Assembly (NCBI GenBank): GCA_025612375.1
Contig: JAAXKN010000007.1
Location: 114,109-178,108, forward strand
Length of the DNA: 64,000 bases
Source of the DNA: Ignavibacteria bacterium
Lineage (GTDB): Bacteria > Bacteroidota > Ignavibacteria > Ignavibacteriales > SURF-24
Direction: 5' to 3'
Under the pieces are notes generated by a model. The model was not told the DNA's origin, ran no database searches, and saw nothing but the letters and a program-made list of their open reading frames with translations. Positions 8,583 through 17,540 of this stretch are shown one piece after another (positions within the stretch are counted from its first letter, which is position 1; every line of letters begins with the position of its first letter). The position numbers and the translations under genes were made by a program.

Positions 8583-8595
8583 AATGGCAATTCAA
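8556..8595 (+). promoter_or_regulatory. Probable TetR operator overlapping the promoter
   Basis: ATTCAAAAA (8558-8566) and TTTTTGAAT (8577-8585) form a perfect nine-base inverted repeat between the two promoter elements. TTGAAT (8580-8585) and ATTCAA (8590-8595) form a second one. CAATTCAA occurs twice, at 8556 and 8588, 32 bases apart. Such nested symmetry on a promoter ahead of a TetR gene suggests autoregulation. Confidence 0.6.
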
Positions 8596-8607
8596 TAATG
8601 CAGGTGC

Positions 8608-9198
8608 ATGATGAGATTAAAAGAAGGAAATAAGGGAAACGATATCTTGGTAGCAGCTATAAAGGTGTTTGCCGAAAGCGGATACCATAACGCCAAGATC
8701 CACAAAATTGCTGAACTTGCCGGCGTGGCTACAGGAAGCATATACGTTTACTATAAAAATAAGGAAACCATACTGCAGAAGATCTTCTCTCAGCTCTGGG
8801 AAAGGCTTTATAACGAACTGAATGCTGTTTCTAAACGCACGGACATAAACTCGGTTGAAAAAGTTGACGCGCTGATGGACCTTCTTTTTGACATGTTTAT
8901 ACAGGATCCTGCACTTGCTGTCGTTTTTGTGAACGAACAGAACTACCTGGTCCAGAAAAGCCCGAAGGAATTTACACCCTATTACCAGAAGTTTATCGAC
9001 CTGGGTGAATGCATTGTTGTTGAGGGAATTAACAACTCCACCTTTACACCCGACATAGACGTAAAGATAATCAGATCCTTCATCTTCGGCGGACTGCGCC
9101 TGCTCCTGCACCAGTGGGCACAGGATCCTCAGGAATACCCTCTGGATAAGATCAGACACGACGTAAAATATTTCAGTAAACGAGGATTACAGAAGTAA
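8608..9198 (+). CDS. TetR/AcrR-family transcriptional repressor
   Basis: This 196-residue protein has an N-terminal TetR DNA-binding domain at about 10-57, with AVKVFAESGYHNA-like and GVATGSIYVYYKNKETIL phrases that match the family's helix-turn-helix and following helix. The C-terminal half is the ligand-binding and dimerisation domain, distantly like the FadR/YsiA branch. Two ATG codons (8608 and 8611) follow AGGTG; the second has the better spacing. It is the first gene of the efflux operon and sits behind a promoter overlapped by inverted repeats, so it probably represses itself and the downstream TolC-HlyD-ABC genes until an effector binds. The effector is unknown. Confidence 0.9.
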   Translation: MMRLKEGNKGNDILVAAIKVFAESGYHNAKIHKIAELAGVATGSIYVYYKNKETILQKIFSQLWERLYNELNAVSKRTDINSVEKVDALMDLLFDMFIQDPALAVVFVNEQNYLVQKSPKEFTPYYQKFIDLGECIVVEGINNSTFTPDIDVKIIRSFIFGGLRLLLHQWAQDPQEYPLDKIRHDVKYFSKRGLQK

Positions 9199-9282
9199 AA
9201 ATCTGAGGCTGAAGCCTTAGTTAAATTTTTTTGCTTTATTATTGAATCCTGATTCATTATACAATAATACAGGTTACTATTG

Positions 9283-10758
9283 ATGGTTAAGAAAATTAAA
9301 AATGTGTTGCTGACTCTCCTTCTGCCTCTGGCGGCATTGCCCCAAACGGCATCCGGACAGTCACTTTCATTAAGCGATGCTGTTGAGATTTCTCTTAGGA
9401 ATAATGAAAAAATAAAACAGTACGAGGAAAAATTCACACAGAAGAGATTTCAGGACCTGGAAGCATGGGGAAACTTCCTCCCTTCTGTTAACTTTGAAAC
9501 GAGCTATAATCACTTGAATGACCCGATGAATATTGATCTTGGACCGATCAGAGACGTGATTATGACACTGCAGTCTAAAAATCAGACTGAAATGGCTAAT
9601 ATCTATAAAACTCTTCAGGGACAGCCGTTAAACGATCAGCAGAAGGCAGGCCTTTACTCACAGTACTATTCGCAGCTTAATAGCGTTATTCCCCCTTTCG
9701 AGGAAACTTTCAAGAAGCAGGACTTTAAGACCGCTACACTTCTGGCTGTTCAGCCCCTTTTTACGGGCGGCAAGCTGACGGCGGCAAAAAAATTCGCCAG
9801 CGAGGAAAAGTCTTCTGCCTTAATTGAACTTGAGAAAGTGCAGAACGAAGTCGTTCAGGAAGCTGTAAACAATTACCTCAGCGTCATTCTGATGAACAAC
9901 ATTGTAAAAACAAGACAGAATGTGCTGAATGGAATAAGGAAACATAAGGATAATGCAGAAAAGCTTTTTAACGAAGGGCTCATTGCAAACTACAACCTTC
10001 TGAGAGCCCAGGTTGCTGAGGCTGAGGCTGAAAGAAATTTAACGGACGATGAAAACAAGCTTGAGCTGGCAAGAATCTCCCTGCTCAATACAATGGGACA
10101 GGATGAATCTTCCAATTTTACGCTTTCAGATACACTGGTTTATAATGATGCACCCGCCTCACTTGAAAATTACCTCGAACAGGCAAGAAGCAACCAGCCT
10201 ATACTTAAGCTCATTGAACTGAAGAAAGAAGCCGCTTCCGATAAATATACGGCAGAACGCGCAAACTTCCTTCCTACTGTTGCGGCATTCGGAAAATACG
10301 AAATGCTTCCGCAGTACCTTTCAAGCCTGGAGCCCAGATGGGCTGTGGGACTTCAGCTGAAGTTCAACCTCTTTAACGGGCTTAAGGACTACTCAAAGCT
10401 TCAGAACGCCGTCCATATGGAACGCGAGGTAAATTATGTTGAAGCCGATGCAAAAAGAAAGATAGACCTGTGGGTAAATAAATCCTTCAGGGATATGATA
10501 AACGCCAAGACGCGATATGAGAAGCTGAAGACAACCCTTAGCCTTGCCTTGGAAAACCTCCGCTTAAACGACAAGCGCTTCCAGTCGGGTATGGGAACTT
10601 CACTCGAAGTAATTGACGCCCAGCTCTCGCTGGAGAAAAACCAGGTCGAAAGCCTTCTTTCGCTTTATGATTATTACAAGTCCCTTACAGATTTATACGT
10701 TGTAACGGGAGAACCGCAAAAGATTTTATCAGTATGGTCAAAGGAGAATAAAAAGTGA
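9283..10758 (+). CDS. TolC-family outer-membrane efflux protein
   Basis: This protein of about 491 residues is the outer-membrane channel of a tripartite exporter. It has a signal peptide (MVKKIKNVLLTLLLPLAALP, ending near ASGQ), then the two repeated TolC halves of long coiled-coil helices and short strands. Marks include SLSDAVEISLRNN, PLFTGGKLTAAKK, LRAQVAEAEAERNL and, in the second half, FNLFNGLKDYSKLQ. The start is taken at ATG 9283; the frame also has TTG at 9280. It lies 84 bases after tetR without a terminator and overlaps the next gene by four bases, so the genes are co-transcribed. Confidence 0.9.
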   Translation: MVKKIKNVLLTLLLPLAALPQTASGQSLSLSDAVEISLRNNEKIKQYEEKFTQKRFQDLEAWGNFLPSVNFETSYNHLNDPMNIDLGPIRDVIMTLQSKNQTEMANIYKTLQGQPLNDQQKAGLYSQYYSQLNSVIPPFEETFKKQDFKTATLLAVQPLFTGGKLTAAKKFASEEKSSALIELEKVQNEVVQEAVNNYLSVILMNNIVKTRQNVLNGIRKHKDNAEKLFNEGLIANYNLLRAQVAEAEAERNLTDDENKLELARISLLNTMGQDESSNFTLSDTLVYNDAPASLENYLEQARSNQPILKLIELKKEAASDKYTAERANFLPTVAAFGKYEMLPQYLSSLEPRWAVGLQLKFNLFNGLKDYSKLQNAVHMEREVNYVEADAKRKIDLWVNKSFRDMINAKTRYEKLKTTLSLALENLRLNDKRFQSGMGTSLEVIDAQLSLEKNQVESLLSLYDYYKSLTDLYVVTGEPQKILSVWSKENKK

Positions 10759-11735
10759 AATTTAATAAGTCAAGCATAGTTCTGATTATTCCGGCAGTAA
10801 TTGCAATTATTGCAGTTTCAGTTCTGGTAGCAAACTCAGTAAATAAAGAAGAAAATATAATAACCGGTATCGTTGAATCAACTCAGGTGGACGTTGCCTC
10901 AAAAATCCCGGGCAGGGTCGACACCGTCTTCGTTTCCGAGGGAGATATGGTCCATAAAGGACAGATTCTTGCCAGACTTGAAAGCAAGGAGATGGATGCA
11001 AAGCTGGGACAGGCCCGCGGCCTCGTGGACGCTGCCAAAAGCAAGGTCCAGATGGCTCATAACGGAGCCCGCCCGGAGGAAAAACAGGCCGCCGAAAGGC
11101 TCTACTTCCAGGCAAAAGCACAGTATGAGCTTGCAAATAAAACCTGGACCAGGATCCAATCGCTTTTCCGCGACGGCGTGATATCGGCACAGGAAAAAGA
11201 CCAGTCGGAATTCCAGTTTAAGGCTGCAAAAGAACAGATGGAAGCAGCAAAGGCAAGACTCGACATGGTTAATAAAGGAGCCCGCCTTGAAGAGATATCA
11301 GGCGCCGAGGCACTTTACTTCCAGGCACAGAATACTTATAACGAAGCCCAGGCATACCATGAGGAATTAAACCTCGTAAGCCCCATTACCGGTGAACTGA
11401 GCAAGAAGATTACGAACCCCGGAGAAATTATTGCCTCAGGCTATCCCCTCTTTACCGTAATGGACCCGAGCGATACGTGGGTGGTGCTTCAGGTAAGAGA
11501 AGATAAAATGAGCTCAATTAAAAAAGGTTCTGTATTCTACGGCAAAGTGCCCGCCCTGGGCAACCGGAAACTCCAGTTTGAGGTGTCATACATTTCCCCT
11601 ATGGCTGAATTTGCCACCTGGAAACCTACAAACCAGAAAGGGGAATTCGACCTTAAGACTTTTGAAATCCGCCTGAGGAGCAAATCCCAAGTTAAAGACC
11701 TGAGGCCCGGAATGACCGTAAACATTATTATGTGA
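10755..11735 (+). CDS. HlyD/EmrA-family periplasmic adaptor (membrane fusion protein)
   Basis: This 326-residue adaptor links an inner-membrane pump to TolC. It has one N-terminal membrane anchor (about 8-26), a biotinyl-lipoyl half (VDVASKIPGRVDTVFVSEGD), a helical hairpin with two MVNKGAR/MAHNGARPEE-type repeats, and a beta-barrel region (YPLFTVMDPSDTWVVLQVRED). The start is a GTG overlapping the tolC stop, with AAGGAG at 10741-10746. The duplicated A-x-NGARPEE segments are typical of YbhG/YhiI-type adaptors that work with ABC-2 permeases, as found downstream. Confidence 0.9.
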   Translation: MKFNKSSIVLIIPAVIAIIAVSVLVANSVNKEENIITGIVESTQVDVASKIPGRVDTVFVSEGDMVHKGQILARLESKEMDAKLGQARGLVDAAKSKVQMAHNGARPEEKQAAERLYFQAKAQYELANKTWTRIQSLFRDGVISAQEKDQSEFQFKAAKEQMEAAKARLDMVNKGARLEEISGAEALYFQAQNTYNEAQAYHEELNLVSPITGELSKKITNPGEIIASGYPLFTVMDPSDTWVVLQVREDKMSSIKKGSVFYGKVPALGNRKLQFEVSYISPMAEFATWKPTNQKGEFDLKTFEIRLRSKSQVKDLRPGMTVNIIM

Positions 11736-12967
11736 ACCTGTATATAAGAAGAAGTAATATGAAAGATATAAATAGCACAGGTTCACCTTTACTTAAAATC
11801 CTCTTAAGAGAAATTAACAGGATTACAGAAAGAAAAACAATTTACCTGCTTTCTGTAGTCCTGCCTGTTATTCTTTTTCTCCTGGTAGCCCTTATCTATA
11901 AAAATGGCGTTGTGAGGGATCTTCCTGTTGCAGTCTACGATGCCGATAACAGCACGCTTTCCAGAATGCTCTCGCGCTCAGTTGATGCTTCAAGTTCAAT
12001 GGCAGTTATAGAACATGTTAACTCTTTAGATGAGCTGAAAACTGAATTCCTAAAAGGGCACATTCAGGGGGCGTTCTATTTCCCGGAGAACATGGAGCGC
12101 GACATCAAAAGAGGCACAGGATCCTCAATGGTGATTTTTAAGAATACCTCAAGCCTTATAGTCGGCAACATGATCTATAAGGACGGGATGACTATTGCCA
12201 GAACAGTATCCGGAGGAGCACTGCTTAAGAAACTCCGCTCAAAAGGGCTTTCGGAAACTCAGGCAATGAACGTCATAAATCCGATAAGGATTGAAACTCA
12301 GTCACTCTATAACCCGGAATACAACTACCTTCAGTACCTCATACCCGGGCTCCTTACGGCAATGTTCCAGATGATTATTATGATCTCTGCAGTGCTTATC
12401 ATAAGCAGTGAGTTTACGCATAACACTTTCGGGGAGCTTGTCCGTATTTCAGGGAGCAATATATTTACAATTATTCTGGGCAAGGCTCTTCCCCACCTTG
12501 TGCTGCATACCGTAACGGCACTTGGAATTATCGGAATCATATTTCCCATGTTTTCAATTGAAATAAGCGGGTCGGTGACACTTAGCCTGGCCTTCATTGA
12601 ATACTTTATCCTGACTTCTTTCTTTTTGGGCTTTCTTCTTTCATGCTCATTCCACGAGCAGCTCTTTGCAACTGAAGTGGCTCTTTTCATCAACACCCCG
12701 GCATTCATCTTCAGCGGCTTTACATTCCCATTGTGGGGCATGCCGGCACTTCATAACTATTTTGCGCAGCTGATCCCCTTTACGCACTTTTTAAGTGGAT
12801 TCTTGAAGATTTACCAGATGGGAACTCCGATAAAGTATGTGGCACCGGAATTTTTCAGGCTTTCCATATTCCTCGTAATCTCCCTGGCAGCCTCTTTTAT
12901 CGTACTGCGCTTCAGGGTTAACAGCGTCTTAAGTAATGAGGAACCGGTTGTGGAGGAAGTAAAATGA
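11732..12967 (+). CDS. ABC-2 type transporter permease (YbhS/YhhJ-like), first of a pair
   Basis: This protein of about 411 residues is an inner-membrane permease with one N-terminal helix (about 30-52), a large extracytoplasmic loop (60-210) and five more helices in the C-terminal half, the ABC-2 permease layout. The frame opens with a GTG overlapping the adaptor stop; an ATG at 11759 with a weak AAGAAG could be the real start. The gene overlaps the next permease by four bases (ATGA). The pair presumably forms the membrane channel of the TolC-HlyD exporter, but no ATP-binding subunit is encoded in the operon. Confidence 0.85.
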   Translation: MNLYIRRSNMKDINSTGSPLLKILLREINRITERKTIYLLSVVLPVILFLLVALIYKNGVVRDLPVAVYDADNSTLSRMLSRSVDASSSMAVIEHVNSLDELKTEFLKGHIQGAFYFPENMERDIKRGTGSSMVIFKNTSSLIVGNMIYKDGMTIARTVSGGALLKKLRSKGLSETQAMNVINPIRIETQSLYNPEYNYLQYLIPGLLTAMFQMIIMISAVLIISSEFTHNTFGELVRISGSNIFTIILGKALPHLVLHTVTALGIIGIIFPMFSIEISGSVTLSLAFIEYFILTSFFLGFLLSCSFHEQLFATEVALFINTPAFIFSGFTFPLWGMPALHNYFAQLIPFTHFLSGFLKIYQMGTPIKYVAPEFFRLSIFLVISLAASFIVLRFRVNSVLSNEEPVVEEVK

Positions 12968-14184
12968 AAGAAAAACTAATAGGCTTTATTGCTGTCCTAA
13001 AAAGAGAAGCACACTTTATCATAAAGGATATGGACCTGATTACAATTATACTTTTGTCCCCCATATTCTATGCTTTTTTCTATACTTCAATATACACCAA
13101 TAAGACTGAAAAAGAGGTCCCGGTTGTTGTGGTGGACATGGACAGGTCGCACACTTCGGAGACTCTAATAAGGAACCTGGATGCCCATCAGCTGCTAAAG
13201 GTCTCTGAAAGTCTGCCCGATTATTCCTCGGCTGTAGACCGCATCTACAGGCTGGAAGCCCAGGGAGCTATATATATCCCCAAGGGCTTTGAAAACTCCC
13301 TATTATCCGGACAGGGAGCGGACTTAAAAATATTTCTTAATACATCGCGCTTTCTTGTTTCAAACGATATGAATAAGGCGATCAACGAGGTAACAGGAAC
13401 CGTTTCGGCCGGCGTAAAAATAAGATATTTCCAGACTCAGGGTTTTAGTTTTCAGCAGGCGATGGAGATTTCAGAGCCCCTGAAAGGTGAAGTAAAGCCG
13501 CTGTTTAACCCTACAGAAAGCTACGGCGATTTTCTTATACCTGGACTCCTGGTTCTTATTCTCCAGCAGACGCTCTTAATCGGGCTTTCTGAAAGTGTAG
13601 CCAAGGAAAGAGAAGAGGGGTCACTAATAAACCTTTACAATACGGCAAAAAGAAGCATCCCGGGCACCATTTCGGGCAAGGGAGCATTTTATTTCATGCT
13701 GTATGCTTCCTACGCGCTGCTTTTCTATACGCTGCACTTTTCAATTTTTAAGATCAGCTTTTTGGGAAGCGTAAGTGCCGCAATTGCAATGACGGCAGTA
13801 TTCCTCTTTGCAGTTGTCTGCCTTGCTATACTGATTTCCTCATTCTTCAAAAGAAAGATAATTTCTCTTCAGGTTGTGGCCTTTACATCCTACCCGGTGT
13901 TTCTAATGTCGGGATATCCGTGGCCCGTTCAGGCAATGCCTGCTTTTGTCAGAGTGATAGCAAATTTTCTTCCCAGTACGCCGTACCTTAACGCATTTAA
14001 CAGGATAATCCAGATGGGCGCAGGCTGGCAGGACGTAATGCCTGAACTGATTCACCTTTTGGCGCTTGCTCTTGCAGGATTCCTGATTACGGCGCTCAGG
14101 ATGAAACTTTTGATAAGAAAAGAAATCGCAAATTCCGCCAGCACTGAGGCTTCAAAAACCGGAGCGGAATTACTTCTTAGCTAG
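12964..14184 (+). CDS. ABC-2 type transporter permease (YbhR-like), second of a pair
   Basis: This 406-residue permease is the partner of the preceding gene, with the same plan: a helix near 22-42, a large outer loop, and five helices from about 185 onward. It has conserved phrases such as PLFNPTESYGDFLIPGLLVL and a PVFLMSGYPWPVQAMP loop near the last helices that mirrors the SGFTFPLWGMPALHN of its partner. It is the last gene of the operon and is followed by a perfect hairpin terminator at 14240-14273. Substrate is unknown; relatives export drugs or cell-envelope compounds. Confidence 0.85.
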   Translation: MKEKLIGFIAVLKREAHFIIKDMDLITIILLSPIFYAFFYTSIYTNKTEKEVPVVVVDMDRSHTSETLIRNLDAHQLLKVSESLPDYSSAVDRIYRLEAQGAIYIPKGFENSLLSGQGADLKIFLNTSRFLVSNDMNKAINEVTGTVSAGVKIRYFQTQGFSFQQAMEISEPLKGEVKPLFNPTESYGDFLIPGLLVLILQQTLLIGLSESVAKEREEGSLINLYNTAKRSIPGTISGKGAFYFMLYASYALLFYTLHFSIFKISFLGSVSAAIAMTAVFLFAVVCLAILISSFFKRKIISLQVVAFTSYPVFLMSGYPWPVQAMPAFVRVIANFLPSTPYLNAFNRIIQMGAGWQDVMPELIHLLALALAGFLITALRMKLLIRKEIANSASTEASKTGAELLLS

Positions 14185-14239
14185 TCCCAAGGATGAAGAC
14201 GTGTGCGGCATCATGCGTCTTTTTTCTCACAAGACCCGG

Positions 14240-14273
14240 GGAAGCAGTGGATGGTACACTGCTTCCTTTTTTT
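14240..14273 (+). terminator. Rho-independent terminator of the efflux operon
   Basis: GGAAGCAGTG (14240-14249) pairs perfectly with CACTGCTTCC (14257-14266) around a seven-base loop and is followed by seven T residues. A weaker AGACG/CGTCT hairpin with a T-run at about 14197-14225 lies just upstream, so the operon may end in tandem terminators. Confidence 0.92.
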
Positions 14274-14365
14274 ACCCCCATGCTTTCACAATTGCTTTTA
14301 TCCCCTCAGAGCTATATTATTTTATATAACGCTTAACTGATTTATAAACAATTGTCTCTTAAAAT

Positions 14366-15127
14366 ATGAAACACCCGTCATTAAGAGGAAGACTTGCCTT
14401 AAGGGAAAAGCCCATTGACCGCATTGCCATTATGTACCAGAAGTGGCGCGACCTCCTGTTCCTGCACTGGGAGGTTGATCCTGAAATTATCCAGCTTACA
14501 TTTCCTGAAATGCTCCACACCGATACATTTGAAGGAAGGGCTTATCTGGGCCTGACGCCGTTTTTTGTCCAGGACGCCCGCCCCATCTTTACGCCCGGCA
14601 TTCCCGCAATCTCTGACTTCCCTGAGGTTAACGTCAGAACTTACGTTTTCGACAACGAGGGGAACCCGGGCATCTGGTTCTACTCGCTTGATACAAGCCA
14701 GGCGCTGGCCGTCGAGGCAGCCAATATATTCTTCCACCTCCCCTATCATACCTCTGAAATCGAGGCCCACCAGGGAATTGAAGGAATTACATTCTCCTGC
14801 CGGAGAAAAGAAGATGACGTTGCTGTACCCCGCTCAACTTTCCGCTATAAATATTCAGGAGAAGAATTTTTCGCTGAAAGCAAGACTCTGGACTTCTTTT
14901 TAATTGAGCGCTACCTCATTTTCTCAAAGGATAAGGAGACTGGACAGCTTTATTCGGGCCGTGTCCACCACAGGCCTTACCCCATCTATAGGGCTGAAGT
15001 TCCGGAATATGACTTAAACCTCCTTGCCCTTAACGGCTTTGAGCTAGAAGGCCGCCCGGCAGACCACCAGGTCTATTCAACAGGCGTTGATGTGGAAGTC
15101 TATACGCTGGATAAGGTGATATTCTGA
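14366..15127 (+). CDS. DUF2071 family protein (YqjF-like)
   Basis: This 253-residue cytosolic protein matches the DUF2071/YqjF family: an opening segment with QKWRDLLFLHWEVDPE, then LTFPEMLHTDTFEGRAYLGL, FPEVNVRTYV and GIWFYSLD, followed by a lipocalin-like beta-rich body and a terminal VDVEVYTLDKV. The biochemical role of the family is not known. It stands alone between two terminators, opposite in direction to the NatAB-like genes. I see no clear AGGAG before the ATG at 14366; the start is chosen because the family match begins close to it. Confidence 0.8.
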   Translation: MKHPSLRGRLALREKPIDRIAIMYQKWRDLLFLHWEVDPEIIQLTFPEMLHTDTFEGRAYLGLTPFFVQDARPIFTPGIPAISDFPEVNVRTYVFDNEGNPGIWFYSLDTSQALAVEAANIFFHLPYHTSEIEAHQGIEGITFSCRRKEDDVAVPRSTFRYKYSGEEFFAESKTLDFFLIERYLIFSKDKETGQLYSGRVHHRPYPIYRAEVPEYDLNLLALNGFELEGRPADHQVYSTGVDVEVYTLDKVIF

Positions 15128-15149
15128 GGATAGGCCTAATAATTACACA

Positions 15150-15175
15150 AAAAAAGCGGCCCTGGAGCCGCTTTT
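15150..15175. terminator. Bidirectional terminator between DUF2071 and the exporter permease
   Basis: AAAAGCGGC (15152-15160) pairs with GCCGCTTTT (15167-15175) around a six-base loop. The longer T-run is on the minus strand, so it best serves the permease gene. Confidence 0.85.
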
Positions 15176-15181
15176 CAATTT

Positions 15182-16450
15182 CTAGTACTTATACCTTAAC
15201 CACTGCACAACTTCAGACCATTTGGGCTTCTTTCCCGTCATAAGTATCCCGACCCTGTATATCTTGCCTGCCAGCAGTATAACAAGCACCAGCATCAGTA
15301 TATTCAGTCCAAAAGAGATCAAAACCTCCCAGAGCGGCACATCCGTCATCGCCATCCTTGAAGGCATTACAATAATTGAGGCAAAGGGAATTAAGGACGA
15401 GGCTTTCACAAGCGGACTTCCGGGATTTGTCTGCATCGATAAGGCGATAAAAAATGGTATCATGATCAGCATCATTATGGGCCACATACCCGACTGAGCA
15501 TCCTGCTCGTTGTCGAAAATGGCGCCCACGGCGGCAAAAAGCCCCATATAAATTACCAGGCCCACAAAGTAGTTAACTAAAAAGTAAAGCAGCTGCATGG
15601 GGTTTATGGATAAAATAAGCTCGGGCGGAAGCACAAACCACGTTGTTGAAATCAGCACCATGATGGGGGAAAGCCAGATTGCCATCTGCAGCAGGGCTGT
15701 AACTGAACTGCCCAGTATCTTTCCCATCATTAGCTCACGGCTTTCAACCGAGGACAACAGTACCTCTACTATCCTGTTGTTCTTTTCCTGCACAACAGAC
15801 CTCAGCATAATTGACCCCGTAAAAAGAAGGCTGAAGTATAGGAGAAAAGAGAACAAAAACGAGAGTATCTGGTTTCCGTAACCCGCCTCTTCAATCCTGC
15901 TTTCTTTGGATACCTTGAAGCCGTTAAAGCCTACGTTGTCGCTTGCAAATTTTATGTCGCCGGACGTAAATCCCTTGCCGGTAAAGTAAATGGATGAAAG
16001 GGCTTTGTTGATTGCAGGTTTTATTTTCTCCTGAACTTTCGGGTTATTTGGTGTCTTTGAATAGTATTCCACCTTTTTCTCCTTTAAGGATTCCGAAGGA
16101 ATATATACAACACCTGTCAGCTTTTCATCAACTATTTCCTGCCTTGCTTTATCCAGATACTCAGAAAGCTTTCCTTTTTCCAGGGTCCCGAACTCAATGG
16201 TATAGGACTTATCCTTTACAAAGTCCTCCTGCTCAAATTCAGATCTTACTTTTTCAGTTATATCTTCAGATGCAGAAATTACCCGGAGATTAACCTTTCC
16301 CTCCCCCGAAAAAGAAACAAAATACGTCTGAAGTGCCAGGATGCCGAACATGAAGAGCGGAATAAGCAGCGTCATGAGTATGAAGGACCTGGAAAAAAGC
16401 TTTTCCCTTAATTCCCTTTTCATTACGGCAAGAGTTTTTTTATTTAACAT
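15182..16450 (-). CDS. ABC transporter permease (NatB-like sodium efflux type)
   Basis: This permease of 422 residues has an N-terminal helix (LMTLLIPLFMFGILAL), a long extracytoplasmic domain and about five C-terminal helices, matching the NatB/ABC-2 permease group. The start is the ATG at 16448-16450, because GGAGG lies at 16457-16461, six bases away, and this begins MLNKKTLAVMKRELRE; a longer reading would overlap the upstream gene by 86 bases. It overlaps the end of the ATP-binding gene by 11 bases, so the two form one transporter. The helix-rich end includes ELMMGKILGSSVTALLQM, typical of such permeases. Sodium as substrate is only a family-based guess. Confidence 0.88.
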   Translation of the reverse strand: MLNKKTLAVMKRELREKLFSRSFILMTLLIPLFMFGILALQTYFVSFSGEGKVNLRVISASEDITEKVRSEFEQEDFVKDKSYTIEFGTLEKGKLSEYLDKARQEIVDEKLTGVVYIPSESLKEKKVEYYSKTPNNPKVQEKIKPAINKALSSIYFTGKGFTSGDIKFASDNVGFNGFKVSKESRIEEAGYGNQILSFLFSFLLYFSLLFTGSIMLRSVVQEKNNRIVEVLLSSVESRELMMGKILGSSVTALLQMAIWLSPIMVLISTTWFVLPPELILSINPMQLLYFLVNYFVGLVIYMGLFAAVGAIFDNEQDAQSGMWPIMMLIMIPFFIALSMQTNPGSPLVKASSLIPFASIIVMPSRMAMTDVPLWEVLISFGLNILMLVLVILLAGKIYRVGILMTGKKPKWSEVVQWLRYKY

Positions 16451-17375
16451 ATGATTCCTCCAATTCAATTCCCTCGGCTCTGTTACCCGCAATTTCAATG
16501 AATATCTCATGAAGCGAGATCTCATTTAAGGCATACTTGGTTATTGTAACCTCATTTTCCACCAGTGTCTTTAAGAGTTTTTTGGAATCCTTTGCGTCTT
16601 TAAGCCTGATTCCCGCGCTGTTTCCAAAGTCCTCTATTCTTTCAACAATAGGATTGTCTTTTAAGAAAGCCAGGCTCCCGTCATAGTTTATACTTACGTT
16701 TCTTTGGGCGTAGTGGGCCTTTATGTCATTCATGGACCCTTTCAGTATGATCTTCCCCTTTTCGATCATTGCCAGGTGGTCGCACATCTTCTCAGCAAAA
16801 TCCATCAGGTGTGTTGAAAGTATGATTACCTTCCCCCTGTTTTTCATTTCAAGAATTATCTCTTTTAGCGTGTTAGTATTAACCGGATCAAGCCCCGAGA
16901 AAGGCTCATCCAGTATTACAAAATCGGGATCGTGGAGTATTGTGGTTATAAACTGAATTTTCTGCTGGTTGCCTTTTGAAAGGTCTTCAATTTTGGAATT
17001 CTTCCTGTCCAAAAGCTGGAATTTCCCAAGGTACTCAAGCGCCTTTTTTTCAACTGCGCTGCCCGACTTTCCCTTTATTTCTGCAAAATAAAGGAGGGTC
17101 TCCAGTACCTTCATCTTCTTATAGAGCCCTCTTTCCTCAGGCAGGTATCCTACCTTGTTCTTAAAGTCACTCCCAATTTTCTCCCCCTGAAGAAGCACCT
17201 CACCCGTGTCCGGCAGATAAATATTCATCATCATTCTTATTGTGGTCGTTTTCCCGGCGCCGTTCCGGCCTATGAGGCCAAAGACCGAGCCCTCCGGGAC
17301 GATAAACGATACGTCATCTACCGCACGCAGTTCGCCAAAGGATTTACTTAAATTCCGGACTTCCAATGCGTTCAT
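16440..17375 (-). CDS. ABC transporter ATP-binding protein (NatA-like)
   Basis: This 311-residue ATPase subunit drives the adjacent permease. It shows Walker A GRNGAGKTT near 37, a Q-loop in VGYLPEERGLYKKM, the signature LSKGNQQKIQ near 138, Walker B FVILDEPFSGLD near 160 and the switch histidine in LSTHLMDFAEK. The signature starts LSKGN rather than LSGGQ, as is common in the NatA/DrrA branch. A C-terminal domain of about 90 residues with ALNEISLHEIFIEIAG is also typical of that branch. It begins at ATG 17375 and overlaps the permease gene downstream. Confidence 0.92.
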   Translation of the reverse strand: MNALEVRNLSKSFGELRAVDDVSFIVPEGSVFGLIGRNGAGKTTTIRMMMNIYLPDTGEVLLQGEKIGSDFKNKVGYLPEERGLYKKMKVLETLLYFAEIKGKSGSAVEKKALEYLGKFQLLDRKNSKIEDLSKGNQQKIQFITTILHDPDFVILDEPFSGLDPVNTNTLKEIILEMKNRGKVIILSTHLMDFAEKMCDHLAMIEKGKIILKGSMNDIKAHYAQRNVSINYDGSLAFLKDNPIVERIEDFGNSAGIRLKDAKDSKKLLKTLVENEVTITKYALNEISLHEIFIEIAGNRAEGIELEESYVK

Positions 17376-17540
17376 AATCCCCCTTAAAGAATATTTTTAC
17401 ATTCTGACACAGTGAGAATAAATATTATTGCAAATAAAAACAAGCTTTTTATTCGCTTGCGATCTAAAAAGACGTGGAAATCCTAAAAGCCATTTTCATT
17501 TTTGATGGGACTGCCACCGCCCCGGATATGTTATGGAGGC

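Noticed and set aside
8617..9159. A 180-codon open frame antisense to the TetR gene
   Set aside because: The TetR gene on the plus strand has a family match, promoter and binding site; the opposite frame has none.
16440..17375. The missing ATPase of the TolC-HlyD-ABC-2 operon
   Set aside because: This ATPase overlaps its own permease gene, lies on the opposite strand and is separated by terminators and the DUF2071 gene, so it is better explained as part of a NatAB-like pair.
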